Positions 32,836-41,334 of a stretch of DNA of 64,000 nt are shown here, in pieces; within the stretch, counting starts at the first letter, position 1, and each line of letters begins with the position of its first letter. The position numbers and the translations under genes are program-made. The notes under the pieces are model-generated. The model searched no databases. It saw nothing but the letters and a program-made list of their open reading frames with translations, and had not been told where the DNA came from. Source of the stretch: Paenibacillus sp. 1011MAR3C5 (GTDB lineage Bacteria > Bacillota > Bacilli > Paenibacillales > Paenibacillaceae); the NCBI RefSeq assembly GCF_003591485.1, contig NZ_QZCF01000007.1, forward strand, positions 1 through 64,000. The letters run 5' to 3'.

Positions 32836-34650
32836 TTGTCGATTAAGACGAAGCTGTCCCTTGTTATTTCGCTCATGTTGTTCGCTGTAGTCATTCTATA
32901 CCATCTATTAAGCGAATATTCGATGGTCAAAGGAATAAAGGGCTTGATGGTTGATTCCATGGAGAGCACGTCTGTCCAGGCCGCCGAGTATATTGCGACT
33001 TACGAGGAATCGGGTGCCGGGAATGAGAGCGGCTCATCGCGTGCACCTGCATTCTTCTTCAATATGCTTCATACCATCAATCCCTACATTAAGGAAACTA
33101 CGATATTCGACAAGGAAACCGGTCGTATCGTATATGGTACCTATACGTATCTTGATGCTAACAACGATCCGCAGTTTGTGCAAGCATCGGAGCCGGGCAG
33201 CTACGTCTTGCGTGACTTGACGTTTGATGGACATGAATATTTAAGAAGCTTCTATATGAGCGAGAAGCTGAGCAATTATGTGGTCAGTATTGTATACGAT
33301 CGTGCCAGCATTACGACATTGGTGGAGATGAAGCGTGACTATACGTTAATGTATACCGGCCTCTTCCTGCTGCTTATGATTGTGGTAATCTACTGGCTGG
33401 TCGGCATCATGATTCGTCCGCTGAAGGATATTTTGTGGAAGGTTAACGAGGTTTCATCCGTCCGTTTCCATAAGCCGATACAGATTAAGCGCAAAGACGA
33501 ATTCGGCTTGCTCGCGCTCAAGATTAACGCGATGTCCCAGAATCTGAGCATCTACATGAACAAGCTGCGCAAGGCCTTTGAAGAAAACCGCAGAATGAAG
33601 GAGCATTTGGAATCATTCATTAATCACTCGAATGATGCGATCCATCTGATGGATCTGGAGGGCAAGGTTATTCAGGTCAATCGTGCGTTCGAGCAGTTGT
33701 TCGGCTACGAGGAAGCCGAAGTGCTGGGCAAGAGGTATCCGACGATTCCCGAGACGCATCGCATGGAGAAGCGCCAGATGATCGGATTGCTTCTGGCGGG
33801 CAAGAAGCTTCCGGCGCAGGAGACAGTCCGCGTCACAAGAACGGGCGAGGTCATACCGGTCAGCGTAACCGTATCACCTATCCGCGATTCGGACGGCACG
33901 ATCCGCGCCTTTGCCAGCACCTGCAGGGATATGCGCAGCCGGAACCGCATGGAAGAGCTGCTCAGACGCTCTGAGAAGCTGACAACAGTCGGGCAGCTGG
34001 CTGCGGGTGTCGCTCATGAGATTCGCAATCCGCTTACTACGCTTAGAGGATTTCTGCAGCTGCAGCTCCAGAGCAAGTCGTTGAACTTATCCCATGTTAC
34101 CTTGATGCTGTCGGAGCTGGATCGGATTAATCTAATCGTAGGCGAGTTTCTTATATTGGCCAAGCCACAGGCGACCAAGTTTGTATCGAAGGATGTCCGG
34201 GATGTGCTTCAGGACGTGCTGCGCTTCCTGGATAGCGAAGCTCATCTGCATAATATCGTGTTCCGTACCGTGATTACCGAAGAGCCTTGTTTAATCTCCT
34301 GCGAGGAGAACCAATTGAAGCAAGTGTTTATCAATCTATTGAAGAACGGCATCGAGGCGATGCCTCAGGGCGGGCCGATCCATATCTCGATACAGAAGAA
34401 AAGCGGCAGCATTGCCATCTCGATTACGGACGAAGGCGTCGGCATACCGGAGGAGATGATCTCCAAGATCGGCGATCCGTTCTTTACGGGCAAGGAGACA
34501 GGAACGGGACTCGGTATTATGGTGAGCCAGAGAATTATTAACAGCCATCAAGGCACGCTTGATATTCAGAGCCAAGTCAATGTAGGGACATCCGTCAAAG
34601 TTACATTGCCGGCTTTGAAAGGGGAAGGGAAGGGAGATATACTGGAGTGA
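32836..34650 (+). CDS. PAS-domain sensor histidine kinase (sporulation-kinase-like)
   Basis: About 604 residues from TTG 32836 (AAAAGGG 11 nt upstream); a GTG at 32776 would add 20. Order: helix 1 (LSLVISLMLFAVVILYHLL), external sensor of about 140 residues, helix 2 (LMYTGLFLLLMIVVIYWLVGI), HAMP, PAS (FINHSNDAIHLMDLEGKVIQVNRAFEQLFGY), HisKA with phosphoacceptor His394 in AAGVAHEIRNPLTTLRGF, and HATPase with N box NLLKNGIEAMPQGG and DEGVGIPEE. This is the KinB/KinC-type layout. No response regulator is adjacent, as with phosphorelay kinases feeding Spo0F. Its neighbour is a Spo0E-like protein. Confidence 0.85.
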   Translation: MSIKTKLSLVISLMLFAVVILYHLLSEYSMVKGIKGLMVDSMESTSVQAAEYIATYEESGAGNESGSSRAPAFFFNMLHTINPYIKETTIFDKETGRIVYGTYTYLDANNDPQFVQASEPGSYVLRDLTFDGHEYLRSFYMSEKLSNYVVSIVYDRASITTLVEMKRDYTLMYTGLFLLLMIVVIYWLVGIMIRPLKDILWKVNEVSSVRFHKPIQIKRKDEFGLLALKINAMSQNLSIYMNKLRKAFEENRRMKEHLESFINHSNDAIHLMDLEGKVIQVNRAFEQLFGYEEAEVLGKRYPTIPETHRMEKRQMIGLLLAGKKLPAQETVRVTRTGEVIPVSVTVSPIRDSDGTIRAFASTCRDMRSRNRMEELLRRSEKLTTVGQLAAGVAHEIRNPLTTLRGFLQLQLQSKSLNLSHVTLMLSELDRINLIVGEFLILAKPQATKFVSKDVRDVLQDVLRFLDSEAHLHNIVFRTVITEEPCLISCEENQLKQVFINLLKNGIEAMPQGGPIHISIQKKSGSIAISITDEGVGIPEEMISKIGDPFFTGKETGTGLGIMVSQRIINSHQGTLDIQSQVNVGTSVKVTLPALKGEGKGDILE

Positions 34651-34682
34651 GACACTATCGTCAAGGGAGCTGAGAAAAGCGA

Positions 34683-35363
34683 GTGGAACGAAGGGCAGTC
34701 ATCGCAGGCGCGACGGGCTTGGTGGGCGGAGAATTGGTCAAGCTGCTGCTGAGCCGCGAGGATTATAGCTGCGTAACCGTGCTGGTCCGGCGCAAGCTGC
34801 CGATGGAGCATGAGCGGCTGGAGCAGCTGGTTGTCGATTATGAGCGGCTGGAAGAGCTGCCGGGTCATCTGTTCGAGAACAGCGATGTGTATTGCGCGCT
34901 TGGAACGACGAGGAAGAAGGCTGGCTCCAAAGAGCAATTCGAAAGGGTGGACTATGGTTACCCGATGGCACTTGGACGCTTGGCGAAGCGTAATGATGCA
35001 GCCCGGATGCTGATTGTAACGGCCATGGGCTCGGACGAAGCTTCGATCTTCTTTTACAGCAAGGTCAAAGGAAAAGTGGAGAAGGAGTTGCAGCAGCTGC
35101 AATTGCGCAGATTGCATATCTTCAGGCCTTCACTCATTCTGGGAGACAGACAGGAACATCGGTTGGGAGAAGCGGCTGCTGCCAGGCTATATGCTATGTT
35201 TCCTTTCTTGTTCGGGGGAGTGAAGAGCAAATACCGGCCTATAACTGCGCGTGAGATAGCTGAGGGAATGCTGAGCACGGCGTTGACCGAAGATGCGTCA
35301 GAGACCGTCATTCCATCGCATATGATCGCGGAGAAGGCTAGACGGTTGCGCGAGAGATCTTGA
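34683..35363 (+). CDS. NAD(P)-binding short-chain oxidoreductase
   Basis: 226 residues. The Rossmann motif GATGLVGGELVKLLL is at the N terminus and the HTATIP2/Tip30-like blocks CALGTTRKKAGSKEQFERVDYGYPMALGRLAK and FRPSLILGDRQEHR are present. The family includes atypical SDRs; the substrate is unknown. The GTG start is 13 nt after AGGGAG, so translation may be weak. It follows the kinase by 32 bp and precedes the pseudouridine synthase by 35 bp; co-transcription is plausible. Confidence 0.8.
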   Translation: MERRAVIAGATGLVGGELVKLLLSREDYSCVTVLVRRKLPMEHERLEQLVVDYERLEELPGHLFENSDVYCALGTTRKKAGSKEQFERVDYGYPMALGRLAKRNDAARMLIVTAMGSDEASIFFYSKVKGKVEKELQQLQLRRLHIFRPSLILGDRQEHRLGEAAAARLYAMFPFLFGGVKSKYRPITAREIAEGMLSTALTEDASETVIPSHMIAEKARRLRERS

Positions 35364-35398
35364 TCGTGTAGGATACGCTACAGCGGGGTGAGTCACAA

Positions 35399-36100
35399 TT
35401 GAGGATCAATAAGTTTATAAGCGAGACGGGGTACTGCTCCCGGCGGGAAGCCGATAAGCTTGTCGAGAGCGGTAAAGTTACGATTAACGGCGTTAGAGCC
35501 GAGCTGGGCAGCCAGGCTGAGCAGGGCGATGATGTCCGGGTGAACGGCAAACGCATTGGCGCACATAAGCGGCATGTGTATATTGCCCTTAATAAGCCAG
35601 TAGGCATAACCAGCACAACTGAGCGGCATATTAGAGGGAATATCGTCGATTTCGTAGGGCATGCAGAGCGGATCTTCCCCATTGGCCGGTTGGACAAGGA
35701 TTCGGAAGGGCTGATTCTGCTAACGAATGACGGCGATGTCGTGAATCCCATTCTGCGTTCCGAGGGAAAGCATGAGAAAGAATATATTGTAACGGTAGAC
35801 AAACCGATTACGGAAGCCTTTGTAAGGGGAATGTCCCAAGGGGTTAAAATATTGGGCAGCATGACGCTCCCGTGCAAAGTGACAAGAGTGGCGGAGAGGA
35901 CATTCCGAATCATCTTGACGGAGGGCCGCAACCGGCAAATTCGCAGAATGTGCGAGACGCTCGGCTTTCATGTCCGCCGTCTGAAACGAATCCGTGTCAT
36001 GAACATTCGATTGGATGAGCTTCCGGTCGGCAAGTGGCGGGATTTAACGGAAGGCGAGCGCCGGGAGCTGTTCGGTATGCTCCATTATACGCCGCAATAA
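35399..36100 (+). CDS. rluF: RluF-type 23S rRNA pseudouridine synthase
   Basis: 233 residues. An N-terminal S4 RNA-binding domain (RINKFISETGYCSRREADKLVESGKVTING) leads into the RsuA/RluB/E/F catalytic domain: GRLDKDSEGLILLTNDG holds the catalytic Asp, and EGRNRQIRRMCETLGF is the conserved C-terminal motif. Length and the RINKFISETG start suit RluF (position 2604 by E. coli numbering). Target position is inferred. The TTG start has GGGGTGAG 6 nt upstream. A terminator follows. Confidence 0.88.
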   Translation: MRINKFISETGYCSRREADKLVESGKVTINGVRAELGSQAEQGDDVRVNGKRIGAHKRHVYIALNKPVGITSTTERHIRGNIVDFVGHAERIFPIGRLDKDSEGLILLTNDGDVVNPILRSEGKHEKEYIVTVDKPITEAFVRGMSQGVKILGSMTLPCKVTRVAERTFRIILTEGRNRQIRRMCETLGFHVRRLKRIRVMNIRLDELPVGKWRDLTEGERRELFGMLHYTPQ

Positions 36101-36125
36101 TACGAGCGTATCGTATAGGAACGTG

Positions 36126-36161
36126 GAAAGCCGCCGGTGATAAAACCCGGCGGCTTTCTTT
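36126..36161. terminator. Terminator after rluF, facing motB
   Basis: AAAGCCGCCGG / CCGGCGGCTTT stem with a TGATAAAA loop and a TTCTTTC tail. It lies between convergent genes and could act in both directions. Confidence 0.8.
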
Positions 36162-36192
36162 CGCTATGGATGCGAAGGCGGAGGTGCCTTCG

Positions 36193-37020
36193 CTATTCGA
36201 CCTTCAACTGCTGCGGATTCGAAGCATTCACATAAGTGTGAATAATGGAGACTTCGACGCGGCGGTTTTTGGCTTTGTTTTCAGTCGACGTATTCTCCGC
36301 TACCGGATGATACTCGCCATAACCGATGGCGCTGAATCGCTTCGGCTCCAGGTCTTTGTTCTCCAGCATAATATCCATGAAGCGAACGGCGCGCATGGAG
36401 CTCAAATCCCAGTTGGAACGGAATTCGGCACGATTGACCGGCGTGTCATCGGTATGGCCGGCTACAACGATATCATACTTCGGATATTGTTGTAGCATCT
36501 TTGCAATCGCTGTCGCCAACTCCTTCGCTTCAGGCTTAACCGTTGCTTGGCCTGGTGCGAACAGCGCATTGTCGCTAATCGTAATAAGCAGCTGAGACAT
36601 ATTGAGCTTGGTCTCGAGATCGCTCATAAGGCCATTTTTGTCGATATAGTCATCGATCTTCTTCTTCAGATCCTCAAGCTCTGCTTCCTCGTGCTTGATT
36701 AACTCCTGAAGCTCGGATTCGGATAGCTTGCCTTCATCTTCATTGTTTTGCTCGTTTTCCATATCATCCGCGTCCTTATCGCTCTTATCCGGATCGGTGC
36801 CATGCTCGACCACGGAAGGCATATCCAGCACACCGCTGCCTGTGCTCAGCGCAATGCTGAAGGCCCGGGACATATCCTCGAACTTCTTCACGTCCACGGA
36901 GTTCATGGAATACAGAACGATGAACAAAGCGAGCAGAAGGGTCAGCAGGTCGGCGTATGGAATTAGCCAGGATTCATCTACATGCTCTTCATGTTCTTCA
37001 TGCTTGCGCTTTTTGCTCAA
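36193..37020 (-). CDS. motB: Flagellar stator protein MotB
   Basis: 275 residues. The N terminus has SWLIPYADLLTLLLALFIVLYSM, a single membrane helix with the proton-binding Asp in YADLLT. A long acidic, probably coiled-coil linker (EDEGKLSESELQELIKHEEAELEDLKKKID) follows, then an OmpA/MotB peptidoglycan-binding domain (VVAGHTDDTPVN, SAIGYGEYHPV). It anchors the stator to the wall. It overlaps motA by 23 bp and lies downstream of it. The very acidic N-terminal linker is longer than in many MotB proteins. Confidence 0.93.
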   Translation of the reverse strand: MSKKRKHEEHEEHVDESWLIPYADLLTLLLALFIVLYSMNSVDVKKFEDMSRAFSIALSTGSGVLDMPSVVEHGTDPDKSDKDADDMENEQNNEDEGKLSESELQELIKHEEAELEDLKKKIDDYIDKNGLMSDLETKLNMSQLLITISDNALFAPGQATVKPEAKELATAIAKMLQQYPKYDIVVAGHTDDTPVNRAEFRSNWDLSSMRAVRFMDIMLENKDLEPKRFSAIGYGEYHPVAENTSTENKAKNRRVEVSIIHTYVNASNPQQLKVE

Positions 37021-37807
37021 CGTCCCCTTCCTCCTTCTCTCTCAGCTTCTTCCGCTCTGTCGGTGTCAGGAAGACGGATAGTTTCTGATTAATAGCGATA
37101 GTAGAGACGCCCGACTGGATGGATAATAAGCCCTCCAGCATCATCAGACGAATTTGAATCTCCTGCTTGGAAATCCGTTTTAGCTTATTGGCAATTGGAT
37201 GCCAAAGTACATAACCTGTAAAGATACCAAGCAGCGTTGCGATGAATGCGCCGGCGATTGCGTGAGCAAGCTTCTCCATCTCGCTCATATCGGACAATGC
37301 GGCTACCAGACCTACGACGGCTCCGAGTACACCGAGGGTAGGTGCGTATGTACCAGCTTGGGTAAAGATCAGGGCGCCTGCTTTATGGCGCTCTTCTGTC
37401 GCGGCGATGTCCTCGAGCAGTACATCGCGGACCAGATCCTGATCGTTGCCATCAATGATCATGCGCATTCCGTTGCGCAAGAAGGAATCTTCGATTTCTT
37501 CGACACGGGCTTCAAGCGCCAGCAAGCCTTCGCGGCGTGTAATGGAGGCCCATTCCATAAATTTGCCGATAAGCTCCTCGCGTGAAGTTAGCTTTTGCTC
37601 AGAGAATACAATCTTGAACAAGGCACCAACCTTCTTCAGCTCTGCCATCGGGAACGCAATCAAAACCGAGGCGCACGTACCGAGAATAATGATCATAAAG
37701 GCTGCGGGATTAAACAGAGCTGTCAGACTTGCTCCCTTTAGCACCATCCCGCCAAGCACAGCGATTAGACCTGCCACGATACCAATAATAGTTGAGTTCT
37801 TCATCAT
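36998..37807 (-). CDS. motA: Flagellar stator protein MotA
   Basis: About 269 residues, four membrane helices: IIGIVAGLIAVLGGMVLKG, PAAFMIIILGTCASVLIAFPM, and the pair near TYAPTLGVLGAVVGLVAAL and IAGAFIATLLGIFTGYVLW. A large cytosolic loop with EARVEEIEDSFLRNGMRMIIDG joins helices 2 and 3. I chose ATG 37807, preceded by GGGGTG; the 36 extra N-terminal residues of the longer frame are not like MotA. With MotB it forms the H+-driven stator; no other flagellar gene is nearby. Confidence 0.93.
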   Translation of the reverse strand: MMKNSTIIGIVAGLIAVLGGMVLKGASLTALFNPAAFMIIILGTCASVLIAFPMAELKKVGALFKIVFSEQKLTSREELIGKFMEWASITRREGLLALEARVEEIEDSFLRNGMRMIIDGNDQDLVRDVLLEDIAATEERHKAGALIFTQAGTYAPTLGVLGAVVGLVAALSDMSEMEKLAHAIAGAFIATLLGIFTGYVLWHPIANKLKRISKQEIQIRLMMLEGLLSIQSGVSTIAINQKLSVFLTPTERKKLREKEEGDVEQKAQA

Positions 37808-37926
37808 ACACCCCGTCCATGTTATCAATAGTTTATGGTATAAGCAGACATTAGCGAAGCGTATGCCCGTCTCATATTTACCTATCGTGCGAAAACGAGC
37901 TTGGGCTTGTAGCATTAGCTTCAGCT

Positions 37927-38124
37927 GTTTACGTTTTAAATCCAGGCTACTAAGGACGTCGTCCCTTATAAAGCTGCCTGGATTTCTACACGAAACGAGC
38001 CTACGCCATTAGAAATGGCTTGGCCGTTTACGTTTTAAATCCAGGCTACTAAGGACGTCGTCCCTTATAAAGCTGCCCGGATTTCTACACGAAACGAGCC
38101 TGCGCCATTAGAAATGGCTTGGCC
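37927..38124. repeat. Two tandem 99-bp repeats with nested palindromes
   Basis: Two almost identical units (37927-38025 and 38026-38124; only three base changes noticed), then the first ten bases of a third. Each unit contains AAATCCAGGC / GCCTGGATTT (in copy 2 one arm reads GCCCGG) around GGACGTCGTCC. A degenerate partial copy precedes unit 1 (about 37895-37926). The region between motA and the next gene (37808-38220) has no ORF; it is likely a structured RNA element or mobile-like repeat. Confidence 0.8.
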
Positions 38125-38220
38125 GTTTACGTTTGTCTACTTCTATTTATATCGTCAAAAGGGTATTCTGAGATTATAGTAAACAAAAGTGTTCACTAAA
38201 TTTAAGGAGCTGTATGTCAG

Positions 38221-38514
38221 ATGGGAGTTCGTCACGCGCGCGAATATGCGGATATATTGAAGGAATTGTCAGTTGCGGTGGGTGAAATCGAAAATAGCTA
38301 CTCGTTCTTCGAGATGGAGCCGGAGGAATGGGAGGCGCTTGCCGCGGAGGAACGTCAAGAGGTGATGGAGGCTCTGGCCGACGATGTGTTTTTTGGCCTG
38401 GGTGAAGATCCCGTTATTGCCATCGGCGGCGGAGCGATTACGTATAATAGCAAGCATCATGTTATTGAAGTGTCGCAAGGCGACAATGTGATTCAAATTA
38501 TTAGGCTTATTTGA
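38221..38514 (+). CDS. Hypothetical protein, 97 residues
   Basis: Not recognised. N-terminal half is acidic and helical (EMEPEEWEALAAEERQEVMEALADDVFFGLG), C-terminal half is a small beta fold ending ITYNSKHHVIEVSQGDNVIQIIRLI. No signal peptide or membrane segment. AAGGAG lies 12 nt before the ATG. It follows the 99-bp repeats on the + strand and converges with the GNAT gene. Function cannot be given. Confidence 0.65.
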   Translation: MGVRHAREYADILKELSVAVGEIENSYSFFEMEPEEWEALAAEERQEVMEALADDVFFGLGEDPVIAIGGGAITYNSKHHVIEVSQGDNVIQIIRLI

Positions 38515-38594
38515 TTTCAATGCGAAATCCTTATAAGGCCAGACGCCTCCAGTTAAGAAAATATCCATGACGCGGAGAGCCGCATGGAGCACAG

Positions 38595-39083
38595 TTAGTC
38601 CTTGCCAACGGACAAACCGGCTGGATGGAATACCATGCAATGGCATTCGATCTCACCGCTTGGAGAGGGACGGAGATAGGTATCTTCGATGCGGAAGCCG
38701 GCTCGCTCGTATGCGCGTATAGCGCGTATATTCCAGCTCGCCACCTCCAGATCAATCTCGTGGTCCGGACAGCGGCGGAGCGCTTCTAAGGCTAGCGTGT
38801 GGACAAAGTGAGAGCCTAATCCTTGGCCTATTCGCTCAGGATGAAGTCCGAGGCCTAATCGGGTCACATTGCCCATGGGGAAGAACTGGACATAACCGAC
38901 AAGCGACTGATGCTTGTCCAATACAACGGCATACTGGGAGGCACGGAGGACGGGATCGCCGAATTCGATCGCGTCCTTCTTCATGTTTTCCCATGCAGGC
39001 CAGTTGTAGCTGTCCCAAGGCGGCTCATAACGCCAATCGCATAGTGAGCGTGCGTGCACTTCGGACATGGCATGAATGGTCAT
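38595..39083 (-). CDS. GNAT family N-acetyltransferase
   Basis: About 162 residues from ATG 39083. The acetyl-CoA loop GLHPERIGQGLGSHFV and the strand ASWNIRAIRAYERAGFRIEDTY are typical of RimI/RimJ-like enzymes. Substrate unknown. A frame 17 codons longer begins at 39134, but a TATAAT on the - strand (about 39138-39143) lies only 4 nt before it, so the shorter start is more likely. It faces the + strand MFS gene, and the two promoters must overlap in 39084-39190. Confidence 0.8.
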   Translation of the reverse strand: MTIHAMSEVHARSLCDWRYEPPWDSYNWPAWENMKKDAIEFGDPVLRASQYAVVLDKHQSLVGYVQFFPMGNVTRLGLGLHPERIGQGLGSHFVHTLALEALRRCPDHEIDLEVASWNIRAIRAYERAGFRIEDTYLRPSPSGEIECHCMVFHPAGLSVGKD

Positions 39084-39190
39084 TACCGGCTGGTTTGGTT
39101 TATAATAGAAGGTGTTGTGGTTATCGTATATCATAAACTTGATTATAGCAGATGGCGTCGATCGGGCGTAAGGACAGGGAGTCGGTTGGA

Positions 39191-40438
39191 ATGAAGAAGC
39201 TGCTGTGGATGGGCTGCCTCTCGTATTTGGTTATTGGCATTGCGCATGTGGTCGGCGGAGCGTTGCTGGAGCAATTGATTGCCTATTACGGCATTACTTA
39301 TAAAGACGGCGGGCAATGGATCATGAATCAATTCATTGGATTTCTGTTCGGTGTACTGCTGGCACCGGCTCTGACTAGCAGAGTCGGGAAGCGGGGGGCG
39401 GTTCTGATCGCCATGGCGCTGCTTACCTTGAGCGAAGCGGCATACAGCTTGCTGCTGCCATGGGGCTGGATGCTCGCCATTGCCCCAATAGCCGGCATCG
39501 GCTTTGGGATGACAGAAGCAATTGTAGGGGCAACCATTATCGATCATATGAAGGGAAAGGCATCGGCCATGAGCAGGCTGGAGACTTTCTTTGGAATCGG
39601 AGCTCTGCTCATCCCGGTTACGGCAGCATTGCTTATTCAGCAGCATGTATGGCAGCTTTCCTTTCCGATTCTTTCCGCGATGGCGGGCATTACCTTTGTC
39701 TTGTGGCTTACGATGTCCTTTGGAAGTCTGGACGACAGCTTAAGCCCGCCACAGCGGTCTGTCCCTGAACGGGAAGGCGGCCTTCAGCAAGCTGCAGCGC
39801 TGTCGAAGAATAGGACGCACGCCGGTAGGCTTGGTTATGCGCCAAGGTCAATTCCTTTTCTTGCCCTTAGCGCAGCATTCTTCATGATCTATGTCGGCAT
39901 GGAGATGAGCTTTTCGAATTATTTGCCATCGATTCTCATATCGCAGACAGGAATGTCCGATTCAACCGCTACAGCTGCGCTTAGCCTGTTCTGGGGAACG
40001 ATGGTGCTGGGAAGGCTGTTCGCGGGCATAATGGCTGACCGTATAGGCTATGCCAACTATTTGTTCATCACGACTGCCGCTGCGGCTGTTGTTTTTATCG
40101 GAATGATTGTCTTCCAGCAGCAGAGCCTGCTGCTTATATTAATCGCGCTGAGCGGATTATGCTTCTCCGGTGTGTTCGGCATCGCGCTCGTGTATGCCAA
40201 TGGCATGCTGCCAGGCATGACAGAACGAACAACAAGCTTGCTGGTTGCCCTTGGGGGAGTGGGCGGAGCTGTATTCCCTCGGCTGACGGGCTGGTTCATG
40301 GATCGTTACTCGACAGGAACGACACTCTATTACTTCTCTGCTTTAGTGGTTGCCTTGCTTGCCGTATTGCTCGTACTTATTATGACAGGACGCAAGCAGT
40401 CGAATCGTATGAACGAAAAAGAGGTTGCCCCCTCCTAA
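39191..40438 (+). CDS. Major facilitator superfamily transporter
   Basis: About 415 residues with 12 hydrophobic segments (for example WMGCLSYLVIGIAHVVGGALLEQLIAYY, IGFLFGVLLAPALTSRVGKRGAVLIAMALL, and AALSLFWGTMVLGRLFAGIMADRIG). The RVGKRG and DRIGYAN loops between helices 2-3 and 8-9 are the MFS signature repeated in each half. The central loop (SFGSLDDSLSPPQRSV...) is cytosolic and variable. Substrate unknown; FucP/sugar-type MFS are similar. I chose ATG 39191, with AGGGAG 10 nt upstream. Confidence 0.85.
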   Translation: MKKLLWMGCLSYLVIGIAHVVGGALLEQLIAYYGITYKDGGQWIMNQFIGFLFGVLLAPALTSRVGKRGAVLIAMALLTLSEAAYSLLLPWGWMLAIAPIAGIGFGMTEAIVGATIIDHMKGKASAMSRLETFFGIGALLIPVTAALLIQQHVWQLSFPILSAMAGITFVLWLTMSFGSLDDSLSPPQRSVPEREGGLQQAAALSKNRTHAGRLGYAPRSIPFLALSAAFFMIYVGMEMSFSNYLPSILISQTGMSDSTATAALSLFWGTMVLGRLFAGIMADRIGYANYLFITTAAAAVVFIGMIVFQQQSLLLILIALSGLCFSGVFGIALVYANGMLPGMTERTTSLLVALGGVGGAVFPRLTGWFMDRYSTGTTLYYFSALVVALLAVLLVLIMTGRKQSNRMNEKEVAPS

Positions 40439-40455
40439 GCGGGGCAACCTCTTTA
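40419..40455. terminator. Bidirectional terminator (MFS / NlpC-P60)
   Basis: AAAGAGGTTGCCCC / GGGGCAACCTCTTT. The left arm begins inside the MFS reading frame. On the - strand the hairpin ends in CTTTTTC. It separates the convergent MFS and NlpC/P60 genes. Confidence 0.85.
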
Positions 40456-40464
40456 TTCTAATCA

Positions 40465-40953
40465 TTACTTCTCAGCAGCAACGATAAACTTCTCAATTTG
40501 AGACTCATCCAGTATGCGAGCAGCTGTTACGTAGCGCGGCTTGTAGTAGGAGGAATCCAGCTTCTCGATAATTACGCCTTTGCTTGTCGAAGCATGAGCG
40601 AAGTTACCGTCTCCAACGTAGATGCCTACATGGGAGATTCCGCCGTTGTTTTTACCGCTAGTGTCGAAGAACACCAGATCGCCTGGTTGAAGGTCGGCTT
40701 TTGCGACTTTCGTGCCAGCGCCTGCTTGATCAGCCGATCTGCGCGGCAGATCGATGCCCATCTTGTTGAACACGTAGCTCGTAAATCCGGAGCAATCAAA
40801 TCCTTTAGTTGTCGTTCCGCCGTAGGAATAACGTGTTCCGATCAATTCATCAATGAAGCCGTCCATCTTAGATGCGCTGGCGAATGCGCTTCCAGCCTGG
40901 AAAGCGAGCATAAGAACTAGGCCCGCCAAGATGATGCTGACTTTCTTCTTCAA
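40465..40953 (-). CDS. Secreted NlpC/P60 endopeptidase
   Basis: 162 residues. A signal peptide ends near AFASASK. The NlpC/P60 domain has its triad: Cys54 (GFDCSGFTSYVF), His108 (ISHVGIYVG) and His120 (NFAHAST). It cleaves D-Glu-diaminopimelate bonds in peptidoglycan stem peptides. The TTG start has AAGGAG 9 nt upstream. A c-di-AMP (ydaO) riboswitch lies directly before it, which links wall hydrolysis to c-di-AMP and turgor control, as in other Bacillales. Confidence 0.92.
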   Translation of the reverse strand: MKKKVSIILAGLVLMLAFQAGSAFASASKMDGFIDELIGTRYSYGGTTTKGFDCSGFTSYVFNKMGIDLPRRSADQAGAGTKVAKADLQPGDLVFFDTSGKNNGGISHVGIYVGDGNFAHASTSKGVIIEKLDSSYYKPRYVTAARILDESQIEKFIVAAEK

Positions 40954-40973
40954 CTTGGTGAAGCTCCTTCCGG

Positions 40974-41102
40974 TGCCGACGAGGTTAGCTGTGGGGTTCG
41001 GTTGAAGGTTCCCTATGATCTCTCAGGCGCCCGGCGTGCCGTGCGTCAAGATCAATTCACCCAAAGTGGTTCCCCCGTTTCCCTGGCGGGAATTAGGCAA
41101 TT
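40974..41102 (-). ncRNA. ydaO-yuaA (c-di-AMP) riboswitch
   Basis: On the - strand the leader contains the conserved blocks of this class: CGGGGGAACC, GGGTGAATTGATC, a long variable P-stem (CACGGCACGCCGGGCGCCTG), GATCATAGGGAACC, and the CCGAACCCCACAGCTAACCTCGTCGG 3' block. The aptamer ends about 9 nt before the AAGGAG ribosome site of the NlpC/P60 gene, so control is probably translational or by an overlapping terminator. The ligand is known for this class; the OFF response is family knowledge, not seen here. Confidence 0.9.
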
Positions 41103-41334
41103 TTTGTTTAAACATCTTTAACCAATATAATAAATGGAAAGTGTAGATTCGTGTTGAAAATGAGTAGATTTTAATAATACAAATCGAGATTTACACGTTA
41201 GCTTATTCTGCATAGACAATAATATAGAGATAAACATCATTTCAGCCAAGCTATGACACCCAAACTTGAGTGTATTTTCAATGGAATTTGTGTATTATAA
41301 ATAGAAAACTATTTAACGGGAAAGGTTGGTCGCG

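Noticed and set aside
37446..38012. 188-codon + strand frame across motA and the 99-bp repeat
   Set aside because: It is antisense to motA over most of its length and no ribosome site or domain is visible.
41103..41334. T-box or further riboswitch before glnS
   Set aside because: The region is AT-rich without conserved T-box or aptamer blocks; the riboswitch nearby belongs to the opposite strand.
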